Of a stretch of DNA of 64,000 bases, positions 54,641-61,957 are shown piece by piece. The stretch is from CALZKI01 sp045124055 (lineage in GTDB: Bacteria > Bacillota > Clostridia > Lachnospirales > Lachnospiraceae). The stretch is taken from the NCBI GenBank assembly GCA_045124055.1, contig JBGVKZ010000055.1, positions 95,750-159,749 of the forward strand, in the 5' to 3' direction. The notes beneath the pieces were generated by a model. It saw nothing but the letters and a program-made list of their open reading frames with translations. It searched no databases and was not told the origin of the DNA. Positions within the stretch are counted from its first letter, which is position 1. Every line of letters starts with the position of its first letter. The position numbers and the translations under genes are program-made.

Positions 54641-56032
54641 TTGGCAACCGTATCTAAGTGGACACCTTTTGGTGTGGCGTTGGATATTACTGCAACTAAT
54701 GGTGGCGTAACAAGAAAATCTGCCACACAATATACTGTTAAAATAAACGCATCTTGGGAAGCGTATTACGAAGGTGCTCAGACAAATTATGGTATGACCG
54801 CTTCATCTGGTGGTGGTAGTGCTACGCTTAACCCATTCGGAACCAAGGCTAGTAGTGGTAGCGGTTCTTTTACAGGCACATATTCTATAAGCGGTAATGG
54901 GTCTGCGACAAAGACAATTACTGTTACATTTAAGAATTTTAATAATGACAACGGCGATTCTGCTACAAAAACAGTGTCTTTTGACGTAACCGTTCCTGCT
55001 TGGACATCTTATACAGTTTCATATAACGCTAATGGTGGCACTGGCGCTCCTTCAAGTCAAACAAAATGGAAAGACCAAACGTTAACATTGTCGTCTACAA
55101 AGCCTACTCGAACTGGCTACACCTTTAAAGGTTGGGCTTTATCAAAAGCAGATGCTGACAGTGGCACTTGGTATTATCAGGCTGGCGGTACTTGTGGAAA
55201 GAATGAGAACTTAACGCTTTATGCTGTTTGGGAAGAAAATATATTAACCATAAACTATTACAGCAACTATGCAACAAGTGCATTTGAAGAAGCTCTTAAT
55301 ACTGTTGGCGCAGATAAGAATGTCAAAGTATGGACATATGATTTTCATTATGACAATGATTATAGCACATATGGTCTAGCCAACTACTCCAATTCTTCTG
55401 GCTCTGTGTATATGACACGAACTGGATATACCGCAACTGGTAAATGGGGCACATCTACAAGCGGTGGCACGTTGATTGATGAAGATACTGGTTATACCAC
55501 TGGTCAAGCTCTTGCTAAAGCATTAGGCAAAGACCTTTCGAGTGGAAATGCAAGTATCAATCTTTATGCACAGTGGAAAATAAACACTTACACAATCGCA
55601 TATAATGCTAATGGTGGCACTGGGAATATGGCTTCACAATCAGTAAATTGGAATAGCACTTTTACTCTTCCTAATAACACCTTCAAGCGAGAAGGATACA
55701 AATTTGTTGGTTGGAATTTATATAGAAACGACGATAATAAGTGGTATGCTCTTGGTCAAGGTTGGTATACTTCAGATGAAATTGTTGCAAACGGATATTC
55801 AAAAAAACTATATCCAAACCAAGACGAATTAACTCTTGATGGTTCTTGGATTAAAAATAGTGAATCCGCAAGAACATTTACACTGTATGCTATTTGGGAA
55901 ATATCGGGTGTTGTCTATATTGATAATGGAACGTCATTTGAACCATACCTTGCGTATATAGACAACGGTACTGATTGGGATTTATATTTAGCGTATGTTG
56001 ATGATGGTGCAGAATGGAATATAATTTCTTAA
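54641..56032 (+). CDS. Adhesin with InlB-type B-repeats (TTG start)
   Basis: A 463-residue protein; TTG 54641 follows AGAGGTGG. An N-terminal beta domain (1-125) with STGSGSFTGTYS-like low complexity precedes three B-repeat units of the Listeria-Bacteroides type (YTVSYNANGGTGAPSSQ, then GYTFKGWAL; NINYYSN region; YTIAYNANGGTGNMASQ, then GYKFVGWNL). The end has three near copies of YIDNGT.WDLYLAYVDDG, a short tandem repeat. B-repeat proteins are usually cell-surface or tail adhesins. Likely a fibre tip acting with the genes around it. Confidence 0.75.
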   Translation: MATVSKWTPFGVALDITATNGGVTRKSATQYTVKINASWEAYYEGAQTNYGMTASSGGGSATLNPFGTKASSGSGSFTGTYSISGNGSATKTITVTFKNFNNDNGDSATKTVSFDVTVPAWTSYTVSYNANGGTGAPSSQTKWKDQTLTLSSTKPTRTGYTFKGWALSKADADSGTWYYQAGGTCGKNENLTLYAVWEENILTINYYSNYATSAFEEALNTVGADKNVKVWTYDFHYDNDYSTYGLANYSNSSGSVYMTRTGYTATGKWGTSTSGGTLIDEDTGYTTGQALAKALGKDLSSGNASINLYAQWKINTYTIAYNANGGTGNMASQSVNWNSTFTLPNNTFKREGYKFVGWNLYRNDDNKWYALGQGWYTSDEIVANGYSKKLYPNQDELTLDGSWIKNSESARTFTLYAIWEISGVVYIDNGTSFEPYLAYIDNGTDWDLYLAYVDDGAEWNIIS

Positions 56033-56052
56033 GATGAAAGAGGTGATTTGTT

Positions 56053-56373
56053 ATGGCAGATATTAAAGACAAAATTGTTACTGTTGAATCTTTATCGGCT
56101 TTACACGAACATAATAAGGAAACGTATGAGACAAAAACAAATGTAACAAACTTAGAAAATAAGATTGCAAACTTGTTAGATGCTAAGTTTGACAAACCTG
56201 AGAATAATATTGTGCCCATTGTTAATGGTGGTACAAATTCTGCTAATGGTGCAACTGGATTGGCGAATCTTTTTGCTTCTGGTGCAACAGTTCTTTCATC
56301 TTATCAATATGGGGATGAACTACCCGAAGCTGGTGTTAAAGGAAGAATTTTTTTCAAAAGATTAAGTGAATAA
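56053..56373 (+). CDS. Last late-operon protein; small fibre component
   Basis: A 106-residue protein from ATG 56053 (GAAAGAGGTGA). A coiled coil (residues 10-50) is followed by IVNGGTNSANGATGLANL, a common fibre motif, and YGDELPEAGVKGRIFFKRLSE, which again echoes the ELP..G..GKIY module of proteins at 41576 and 42009. A strong terminator follows, ending the late region. Confidence 0.6.
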   Translation: MADIKDKIVTVESLSALHEHNKETYETKTNVTNLENKIANLLDAKFDKPENNIVPIVNGGTNSANGATGLANLFASGATVLSSYQYGDELPEAGVKGRIFFKRLSE

Positions 56374-56376
56374 ATG

Positions 56377-56413
56377 AAAATGGGACATCTTTTTTAGATG
56401 TCCCATTTTTTTA
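56377..56413 (+). terminator. Terminator at the end of the late region
   Basis: A perfect 14-bp stem (AAAATGGGACATCT with AGATGTCCCATTTT), loop TTTTT, and a T-run. It is T-rich on both sides and may work in both directions, separating the late genes from the leftward 50-residue gene. Confidence 0.85.
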
Positions 56414-56448
56414 CGATGTAGGAATTTGCCACACAACAGTTCCATCGT

Positions 56449-56601
56449 TTATGTTTCGTTTTTATTAAAACATTTTTGTCCCACCTTGTCAAACCCATTT
56501 TCGTTAAATTTTCTTGCTAAGAATTCTGCAAGAATTTTATATGTATTCATTCTTTCGGTTTCTAAAAGTTCAATTGTTATTTTGCGTTCTTCCTTTTTCA
56601 T
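56449..56601 (-). CDS. Small leftward protein of the lysogeny module
   Basis: A 50-residue protein read leftward from ATG 56601 with GGAGTG upstream. It is charged and helical (KKEERKITIELLETERMNTY, then LAEFLARKFNENG) and ends FNKNET. A consensus-like promoter lies at 56681-56710 on the same strand. Size, charge, and position back to back with the serine integrase suggest a regulator or antirepressor-like peptide, but I recognise no family. It is the only sizeable frame in the leftward direction here; the rightward open frame at 56426 has no ribosome site. Confidence 0.6.
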   Translation of the reverse strand: MKKEERKITIELLETERMNTYKILAEFLARKFNENGFDKVGQKCFNKNET

Positions 56602-56674
56602 TCAATCACTCCATGTTTACTTTTATTTTATATAACCTTATCAGTTTGACCTATCCCCCATTCTCCTCTCTCCC

Positions 56675-56710
56675 ACTCCCATTATATAAATATGGGAGTT
56701 TAATAGTCAA
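56675..56710 (-). promoter_or_regulatory. Leftward promoter inside an operator-like palindrome
   Basis: On the minus strand TTGACT (56705-56710) and TATAAT (56681-56686) are 18 bases apart. Perfect arms ACTCCCAT (56675-56682) and ATGGGAGT (56692-56699) overlap the -10 and spacer. A separate perfect palindrome GTTAATATTAAC lies at 56761-56772 and two TTATTTC direct repeats near 56740, so this intergenic stretch looks like a regulatory switch region. Confidence 0.6.
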
Positions 56711-56774
56711 TATGAAATAGGCAAATAGAATCATTTTATTTCACTTATTTCGACTATTATGTTAATATTAACTT

Positions 56775-56895
56775 AAGAGGAGGTGGTGTATTCGTATGCG
56801 TACAACTAAAAAGGTTATATGAAAAGAGGTGGTGTAAATCATATTGTTATCATTAGAACAGCACATAAAAATCGAATTTTAAATGGAGTGATTGT
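56775..56895 (+). promoter_or_regulatory. Leader of the serine integrase with repeated ribosome sites and mini-ORFs
   Basis: Two near-identical purine motifs, AGAGGAGGTGGTGTA (56776-56790) and AGAGGTGGTGTAA (56825-56837), each precede a tiny frame: an 8-codon frame from ATG 56796 to TGA 56822, and a 12-codon frame from TTG 56845. The integrase itself starts 40-50 bases later behind TGGAGTG. Translational control of integrase is possible but unproven. Confidence 0.4.
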
Positions 56896-58473
56896 ATGAG
56901 TCCAAGAATTGATGGAACAGCGTTGGGTTTAAGAGTTGGAATATATGGAAGGTATTCAGACTCAAATCAAGATGATGGATTTTCTATCGAATATCAATTG
57001 TCTGAGTGTACAGATTATCTAAACAAACATGGAATGTCGTTGCACAAAACTTATATTGACCAAGCTGTAACAGGAACAAAAGTCGCTGGTCGTGATGCAT
57101 TCCATGAACTATTACACGATGTTAAGAATGAGTTGATAGATGTTGTTGTGGTGTACAAGTTTTCAAGGATATTTAGGAATGCTTTGGAAAGCCATAAATA
57201 TCGTCAATTATTCAAAAAACATGGTGTTAAACTTATCTCTGTCACTCAACAAGTAGATGATGAAACATCTTCTGGTAAGCTCATGATTGGTGTTATGGCA
57301 AACATTGATGAATACCAGAGTGCCGTAATTAGCGACCATGTTAAAAGTGCTATGAGAGAAATGGTTTCAGAAGGATTTTTTGCTGGTGGAACAGTGCCTT
57401 ATGGTTACAAGTTGGAAACCGTACAACATGGCAAGAAAACCAGAAAGAGATATGTGCCAGATGAGTTTGAGAAAGAAGTTGTTAAAAAGCTATATGAGTT
57501 GTATGCGGACAATTATTCTCTTAAATATCTGCAAGATTACACCAAGAGTATTGGAGCAGTCGCAAGGTCTGGCAAACCATTTAGCATACAAACAATTGCC
57601 AGAATGTTGAGGAATGACTTCTATATTGGGATATTAAGATACAACGCTCAAGGACATGAGCCTATTGTTGTAAATGATGTTATCCCATCTATCATTGAAA
57701 AGGGATTGTGGGATAGGGTGCAATATCGGCATAGTAGACAGAAAGATGTTCGTCCCAGAAAACGGAAAGACCTTTATTCTCTGACTGGTAAGATAGTTTG
57801 TGGGTATTGCGATAATCATTTTTTTGGCATAAGAAGCGGAAGTGTACAAAGAGGAAAACATTATGATTACAAATACTATGTTTGCAGTACAAGTAAAACA
57901 TATTCTACTTGCTCTTGCAAAAGAGTAAGGAAAGACTTTTTGGAGAAAGCCGTTTTAGACAAAATAAAGAAACACATCTTGAATGAAAAGACTATTTACC
58001 AAATTGCCAACGAGATTATCGCTAAGCTAGGTGAAAACCCAGATGGTCAAAAGAACAGACTTAAAGAGCTTAAGAAAGAATTGGCAACTGTAAAATCTCA
58101 AATATCTGAATTGTTGGATTTGAAATCATTGAAATTGGTTGATAATGTTTATCTTGTAGAGCATATGAAACCTCTCCAAGAAAGAGCCAAAGAGCTTGAA
58201 ATGCAGATATATGCAATTGAACAACAAACAAAGATGGTGATTTCACATTCTATGATTGTCGATTATCTTAATAAGATGATGGATATATCAGATACAACAG
58301 ATGATGAGGTTTTACAAACTATCTTTGATAACTTTGTTGAAAAGATAGTGATTGACAATGAGACGATTAAGATTTCTCTTTTCGTCTCTCCGCCTTCTAT
58401 TGATAAATTTGTGTATAAGGGTTCACACGGACAGCCAAAATTCACTGTAGGTACAATAATTAAGAGGGTCTAA
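56896..58473 (+). CDS. Large serine recombinase (phage integrase)
   Basis: A 525-residue protein from ATG 56896 (TGGAGTG). The resolvase catalytic domain covers residues 12-160: GIYGRYS places the nucleophile at Ser21, followed by VVVYKFSRIFRN and the long helix near SGKLMIGVMANIDEYQ. The recombinase domain (about 165-290) contains PYGYKL and ARMLRNDFYIGIL. A zinc ribbon follows (CGYC ... CSTSKTYSTCSCKR), then a coiled coil (about 380-450) that in this family controls the direction of the reaction. It is complete and is the best candidate for the enzyme that inserts and removes this phage. Confidence 0.95.
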   Translation: MSPRIDGTALGLRVGIYGRYSDSNQDDGFSIEYQLSECTDYLNKHGMSLHKTYIDQAVTGTKVAGRDAFHELLHDVKNELIDVVVVYKFSRIFRNALESHKYRQLFKKHGVKLISVTQQVDDETSSGKLMIGVMANIDEYQSAVISDHVKSAMREMVSEGFFAGGTVPYGYKLETVQHGKKTRKRYVPDEFEKEVVKKLYELYADNYSLKYLQDYTKSIGAVARSGKPFSIQTIARMLRNDFYIGILRYNAQGHEPIVVNDVIPSIIEKGLWDRVQYRHSRQKDVRPRKRKDLYSLTGKIVCGYCDNHFFGIRSGSVQRGKHYDYKYYVCSTSKTYSTCSCKRVRKDFLEKAVLDKIKKHILNEKTIYQIANEIIAKLGENPDGQKNRLKELKKELATVKSQISELLDLKSLKLVDNVYLVEHMKPLQERAKELEMQIYAIEQQTKMVISHSMIVDYLNKMMDISDTTDDEVLQTIFDNFVEKIVIDNETIKISLFVSPPSIDKFVYKGSHGQPKFTVGTIIKRV

Positions 58474-58480
58474 TCGAAGT

Positions 58481-58521
58481 TATTCTATAATGTCTATGGC
58501 AGTTTACGACTTTATAGAATA
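58481..58521. other. Perfect inverted repeat just past the serine integrase (candidate att site)
   Basis: TATTCTATAA (58481-58490) and TTATAGAATA (58512-58521) are perfect 10-base arms around 21 bases, starting seven bases after the integrase stop. Serine integrase attP sites are about 50 bp, dyad-symmetric and usually next to the integrase gene. It has no T-run and is therefore not an obvious terminator. A role as attP is inference. Confidence 0.4.
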
Positions 58522-58528
58522 TACTGTA

Positions 58529-58559
58529 AGGGTTGGGGCAGTAAGTTTTGCCCCTCCTT
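58529..58559 (+). terminator. GC-rich hairpin after the integrase
   Basis: AAGG..GGGGCA pairs with TGCCCC.CCTT around GTAAGTTT. There is no clear T-run; it may be a weak terminator or a stabilising structure. Confidence 0.45.
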
Positions 58560-58586
58560 ATAAAGATTATCTGGGAAGTGAGAAAA

Positions 58587-58826
58587 ATGAATAGTGATAA
58601 AGAATTATTTGGACTTGCTCAAATGTATGTGACATTGCAAAAAGAGTATGAAAAAGCGTCAGAATATAACTTGTACGATTTAGATGAGATTAAGCAAGGG
58701 TTGGAAAATATTAGAGATACGCTTTTTCAAAAGGGTTATGATATTGATAAGTTTATTCATTACCAAGAGATGTATTTAACAATGAGCGTCGGAGAATATG
58801 CTAAATTTATTAAAACGCTTGAATAG
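58587..58826 (+). CDS. Small hypothetical helical protein
   Basis: A 79-residue protein from ATG 58587 with GGAAGTGAG upstream. It is helical and acidic (LAQMYVTLQKEYEKASEYNLYDLDEI), with no recognised domain. It lies between the integrase and the resolvase-like protein, 11 bases before the latter, so all three are likely cotranscribed. A recombination directionality factor would be found in such a place, but nothing in the sequence proves it. Confidence 0.55.
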   Translation: MNSDKELFGLAQMYVTLQKEYEKASEYNLYDLDEIKQGLENIRDTLFQKGYDIDKFIHYQEMYLTMSVGEYAKFIKTLE

Positions 58827-58837
58827 GAGATAGCATC

Positions 58838-59152
58838 ATGGAAAAGACAAAAAGAGCAATGATTTATGTTAGAGGAGAAGCCGAAGCACAACAAGAATTG
58901 TTTTGTATGATTCACGCACTTGAAAGAGATTATGAGGTTGTTGGCGTTGTAAAAGAACTAGAAGAAGTTAAAGATTGTGATGTGTTGATAGTTATCAATG
59001 CTTCAAGAATTTCTCGTAAAACAGAAGAGTACTATACAAAGATAAATGAGTTTAAGAAACAAGGTATTGAGGTTGAAATTGCTGGGACAGAAGAAAATGC
59101 TGGCAAATTTATCGAATTAATCACAAGAGATTTGCACAAGAAAAAGAAATGA
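58838..59152 (+). CDS. Serine-recombinase-like small protein without the catalytic serine motif
   Basis: A 104-residue protein from ATG 58838 (ATAGGAG). It resembles the resolvase catalytic fold: MIYVRGEAEAQQEL replaces the usual YxRvSt..Q motif, and DVLIVINASRISRKTEEYYTK corresponds to the D..vv...SRlsR segment of active enzymes, followed by a FKKQGIEVEIAG strand. The nucleophilic serine position is Gly or Glu, so it should be inactive. It may dimerise with or regulate the nearby integrase. Fold assignment is by eye. Confidence 0.6.
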   Translation: MEKTKRAMIYVRGEAEAQQELFCMIHALERDYEVVGVVKELEEVKDCDVLIVINASRISRKTEEYYTKINEFKKQGIEVEIAGTEENAGKFIELITRDLHKKKK

Positions 59153-59167
59153 GCAAAAATAGGAATA

Positions 59168-59203
59168 AGCCCATGTAGGATTTTCTACATGGGCTATTTT
59201 TTA
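59168..59203 (+). terminator. Terminator between the convergent operons
   Basis: A perfect 11-bp stem (AGCCCATGTAG at 59168-59178, CTACATGGGCT at 59185-59195), 6-base loop, then ATTTTTT. It ends the rightward integrase transcript. A 17-codon leftward frame (59201-59254) lies just beyond but is too short to call. Confidence 0.85.
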
Positions 59204-59282
59204 CGACATTGGTGTACGAGTAGCAGCGATGTCTGATATTAGTATATCCACCATCCTTTAAATTTATGCGATAATATTATTT

Positions 59283-59375
59283 TTAATCATCATAAATTTC
59301 GTCTTCCCAATCTCCATAATCGTCATCTTCGTCAACATCTTGGTCGAAGGTGGCATACATATTTTTCTTAAACAT
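59283..59375 (-). CDS. Very small acidic protein
   Basis: A 30-residue leftward frame from ATG 59375, preceded by CGAGGT at good spacing. It reads MFKKNMYATFDQDVDEDDDY and continues GDWEDEIYDD: a short basic start and a strongly acidic tail. Tiny acidic peptides can act as DNA mimics or regulators, but function is unknown here. It is the last gene of the leftward operon. Confidence 0.45.
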   Translation of the reverse strand: MFKKNMYATFDQDVDEDDDYGDWEDEIYDD

Positions 59376-59405
59376 TTTTACCTCGTTTAAAATTATCTTT
59401 TTAAG

Positions 59406-59618
59406 TTATGTGGCGTTGGCAGAGCGCAGGCTTACCAACCAAATATTGCTTCTGCTTGAATCGAACAAGCTTGTCGCCTTTACGAACCTTTTGCCATTCC
59501 TATCCACAATATCCTGCAATTCTTCCCTGTTTGGAGCGTCGTCACACCCTACTTTAGACCAAGCGCAACCACATAAAATCTCAGTTTTATAATGTCCAAT
59601 AAAACGGACATTATAACA
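59406..59618 (-). other. Open leftward frame without a usual start codon
   Basis: A frame of about 70 codons ends at TAA 59406-59408. Its translation looks coding (CGCAWSKVGCDDAPNREELQ, then DIVDRNGKRFVKATSLFDSS), with cysteines and a tryptophan, but there is no ATG, GTG or TTG near its 5' end; it begins right after a stop and overlaps the hairpin at 59587-59616. It may be a decayed gene, or start from a rare codon. A rightward open frame at 59350-59592 covers the same DNA but has poor composition for a protein. Confidence 0.3.
59587..59616 (-). terminator. Perfect 11-bp hairpin after the DUF3310 gene
   Basis: TTATAATGTCC (59587-59597) and GGACATTATAA (59606-59616) with an 8-base loop lie 13 bases past the stop of the DUF3310 gene on the minus strand. 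There is no long T-run, so partial termination or mRNA end protection is likely. Confidence 0.5.
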
Positions 59619-59628
59619 TTAACAGTTG

Positions 59629-59892
59629 TTAATCACATAAATCTTCTTCAATTTCTTTAATTCTTCTATCCAAGTACCAACGAGCTTTCTTCAAATCTTG
59701 CACTGCCTTTTCTTTGTCGGTCTTATCGGCAGAATGTTTCTTGCCAGCTCTTGATACATATTTAACAACATTCCCCAAACAGAAACCTAAGTTCTTGTCT
59801 TCTATGTAATCGATAACTTCAATCTTGCTGTCTGCGTAATGCTTAGGTTTTTGAACATCATCAAAAGCAACTGTAATATTATTTTGTGCCAT
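59629..59892 (-). CDS. DUF3310 phage protein
   Basis: An 87-residue leftward protein. It has the full DUF3310 signature: KPKHYADSKIEVIDYIEDKN, then GNVVKYVSRAGKK and DLKKARWYLDRRI. The family is common in phages near nucleotide metabolism genes and has been described as nucleotide-kinase-associated, without a proven activity. Here it directly follows the ThyX-like gene (2-base gap), which supports a link to nucleotide metabolism. Confidence 0.85.
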   Translation of the reverse strand: MAQNNITVAFDDVQKPKHYADSKIEVIDYIEDKNLGFCLGNVVKYVSRAGKKHSADKTDKEKAVQDLKKARWYLDRRIKEIEEDLCD

Positions 59893-59894
59893 TA

Positions 59895-60518
59895 TTACTT
59901 ACGCTCCCTATCTTTGTTGTAAACATCATATCTTTCATGAATGTCTAATAGATTGCAATCACTATGTTTCTTGCAGAAACCTTCCCACCATCCACAACTC
60001 TTGGGATATTCGGGGCAACCACCTCTGTAGATACATTCTCTGACACATCGGCTATACAATTCTGGCTCAAACTCTTTAACAGCTAATAGCACTTTGTTCC
60101 AAAACTCTCTGGTTTCCTTTGAAGCAGAAGTGCATTCTCTACGTCTAGTAATGTTAATAAAACTTTGGAAATTGCCATCAAATCGAACGCCATTTGGTGT
60201 GTTTCTATCTGGAACAATGTTGTCTTCATATGTCGCCCTGTCACTTCTTAGAGATGAAACGAAGGGAACAAACCCTTGATTGTGTCTTACAAGATGGTTA
60301 ATTACAAATGTAGGCACATTATAGCAGTTAATAATCAATCGACCATTTCTAATAGGAGAATGTTCGGACAACAACAAATCACTCTTCCATTTTGTATCAG
60401 GATATTTGCCACCATTAAACTTATGAATTGTAAACATGGCACTGTCTTTGATTTCTTGCCACATATCTTCGTGCCACTTGATTTCTACTACAACCTTTGA
60501 CATATCAGCTTTACTCAT
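59895..60518 (-). CDS. thyX: ThyX-like FAD-dependent thymidylate synthase homologue
   Basis: A 207-residue leftward protein. It contains SEHSPIRNGRLIINCYNVP and VRHNQGFVPFVSSLRSDR, which correspond to the conserved core of phage ThyX proteins, where the family motif RHRx7S binds FAD and substrate; here the third residue is Asn (RHN). Several cysteines (CPEYPKSCGWW) in the C-terminus are extra. ThyX makes dTMP with flavin and folate. Whether the variant motif is active is unclear. Start ATG 60518 uses GGAGAT. The gene follows the UPF0316-like gene with no gap. Confidence 0.75.
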   Translation of the reverse strand: MSKADMSKVVVEIKWHEDMWQEIKDSAMFTIHKFNGGKYPDTKWKSDLLLSEHSPIRNGRLIINCYNVPTFVINHLVRHNQGFVPFVSSLRSDRATYEDNIVPDRNTPNGVRFDGNFQSFINITRRRECTSASKETREFWNKVLLAVKEFEPELYSRCVRECIYRGGCPEYPKSCGWWEGFCKKHSDCNLLDIHERYDVYNKDRERK

Positions 60519-60519
60519 A

Positions 60520-60996
60520 CTAAATTATCTCCTTTAAATACTTGCTCTCTGTATTTTTAAGAAAGTCTTCAATTAGACGACTTTCATCTTTGCTTTTACT
60601 AAAGACCATAACATTAACAGTATCGTCCCATTTTCTGTTATAGCCATTGCAAACAATATATTTTATTTTATGTTCAACTAAATAGTCACAAAATGTTTTA
60701 AGTTCTTCTTTGTTAGAAGACGTAATAACGAATGTCCACTTCGCAGCTTTCTTAAATTTGTTACTGATTGCAAAAGCTATGTAATTTCCTATGCCAGAAG
60801 AAATGGAGACAATTGCTATTGCCATTAAAGTATTGTCTTCAATTACTTGGTCAATTACTAAATAGAAGATTAGCTGAGAAATGACCACTAAAATAGAAGA
60901 AATGATTTTCTGTTCTTTGTAGGTTGATATCGATTTGAATGTCAACACAACATTATCTACAATCTTAATTAATGCTAAAAATATATAACCAATCAT
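60520..60996 (-). CDS. UPF0316-like (DUF5698/DUF2179) membrane protein
   Basis: A 158-residue leftward protein with three hydrophobic segments in residues 1-80 (YIFLALIKIVDNVVLTF, ISSILVVISQLIFYLVI, LMAIAIVSISSGIGNYIAF) and a soluble C-terminal domain (KWTFVITSSNKEELKTFCDY and VMVFSKSKDESRLIE) with the ferredoxin-like fold expected of DUF2179. These proteins occur in Firmicutes chromosomes and in phages; the function is unknown. TAAATG overlap with the upstream gene suggests coupled translation. Confidence 0.75.
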   Translation of the reverse strand: MIGYIFLALIKIVDNVVLTFKSISTYKEQKIISSILVVISQLIFYLVIDQVIEDNTLMAIAIVSISSGIGNYIAFAISNKFKKAAKWTFVITSSNKEELKTFCDYLVEHKIKYIVCNGYNRKWDDTVNVMVFSKSKDESRLIEDFLKNTESKYLKEII

Positions 60997-61188
60997 TTAC
61001 CACTCGCTACCCTCTACCTTGGGGAACTTCTTGAGCAAACAATCAACACATAATTCCCCATATTCTGTATCATATAAAGTTGTTTCGTCGCCACATTCAT
61101 CGCAATAATATCTTGTGACATTCAGATATGGACAAGAACTAAAACAAGGCAAACCACAATTTACGCATTCATTTTCAATGCTTTTCAT
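60997..61188 (-). CDS. Small zinc-ribbon protein
   Basis: A 63-residue leftward protein with three CxxC-type groups (CVNCGLPCFSSC, CDECG, CVDC), enough for two zinc sites. It overlaps the upstream gene by ATGA and the downstream one by TAAATG. Probably a nucleic-acid or protein binding zinc ribbon; specific role unknown. Confidence 0.65.
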   Translation of the reverse strand: MKSIENECVNCGLPCFSSCPYLNVTRYYCDECGDETTLYDTEYGELCVDCLLKKFPKVEGSEW

Positions 61189-61556
61189 TTGGGTCTCACA
61201 CCTCTTTCTTCATCCCAACTCTCATAGTAATTGGGTTTCATTTTATTAAAGAAGTCTTCGGCAAACTCTTCAACTTCTTCCACAGTCCAGCTAGTGCCAA
61301 ATTCAAGGTAAATAGACTTTTCTTCTTCAAACATTGTTACATATAAATGACATGCATAGCTAAATGGTTTCCACCATTTGTCTCTGCGGTATTCTGGAAC
61401 ATAATCATGCGACCATTTTGCAACATCTATGAAATACTTCTTACCAAAATCATCGTCGAATCTCTTCTGAAATTTTGCTACAATTGAGTCATTGTCTAAA
61501 TGTGGAGTTGGTTTATATTGTTTATATCCACGTTCCAACAGATATTCGTCACTCAT
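61185..61556 (-). CDS. Hypothetical phage protein
   Basis: A 123-residue leftward protein rich in Trp, Tyr and acidic residues (RRDKWWKPFSYACHLYV, LEFGTSWTVEEVEEFAEDFF). It is coupled by overlap to both neighbours. Not recognised. Confidence 0.6.
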   Translation of the reverse strand: MSDEYLLERGYKQYKPTPHLDNDSIVAKFQKRFDDDFGKKYFIDVAKWSHDYVPEYRRDKWWKPFSYACHLYVTMFEEEKSIYLEFGTSWTVEEVEEFAEDFFNKMKPNYYESWDEERGVRPK

Positions 61557-61857
61557 TTTGATTTGCTCCTTCCCATGCAGTCATTGCATTGTTGCTTAAT
61601 TCGATTTCGTTGTTTAAAACCTTTTGTTTTTGTTCAAAACTATCCCAAATAACTTCTGGCTTAATCATTTTAATCTTAATTGGTCTTTTGTCATTCTGAA
61701 TTTGCTTTGCCGTTTGAAGAAAGTTTGTTATCAACATTTCTTTCGGCGCTTGCATTTGTTGTCTATTCGTTAATTTATCTTCGATATAGACTTCAAAAGT
61801 AACTTCATGCATCTCAAGCATATCTCCGAATATGTTTCCGAATATATCGACCACCAC
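61549..61857 (-). CDS. Hypothetical phage protein (start uncertain)
   Basis: Up to 102 residues if started at GTG 61857 (AAGGTGGTG context); ATG 61821 or ATG 61812, the latter behind GGAGAT, are alternatives. The core is EVTFEVYIEDKLTNRQQMQA and a helical C-terminus. It overlaps the next gene by eight bases. Not recognised. Confidence 0.5.
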   Translation of the reverse strand: MVVDIFGNIFGDMLEMHEVTFEVYIEDKLTNRQQMQAPKEMLITNFLQTAKQIQNDKRPIKIKMIKPEVIWDSFEQKQKVLNNEIELSNNAMTAWEGANQNE

Positions 61858-61883
61858 CTTAAAATCTACATTTTATGTTATAA

Positions 61884-61937
61884 AGAGCACTATATATGGT
61901 GTTTTGAATTGTTTATCGACACAATATATAGTGCTCT
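61884..61937. terminator. 14-bp perfect inverted repeat within the leftward operon
   Basis: AGAGCACTATATAT (61884-61897) and ATATATAGTGCTCT (61924-61937) enclose 26 bases, in the 100-base gap between the Gp49-like gene and the next leftward gene. No T-run follows on the minus strand beyond TTTATAA, so it may partially terminate or act as an operator. Confidence 0.5.
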
Positions 61938-61957
61938 GATTATTAACTTATATAACT

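Noticed and set aside
56426..56635. A plus-strand frame of 69 codons after the late terminator
   Set aside because: No ribosome site, unlikely composition, and the opposite strand has a well-formed small gene with promoter.
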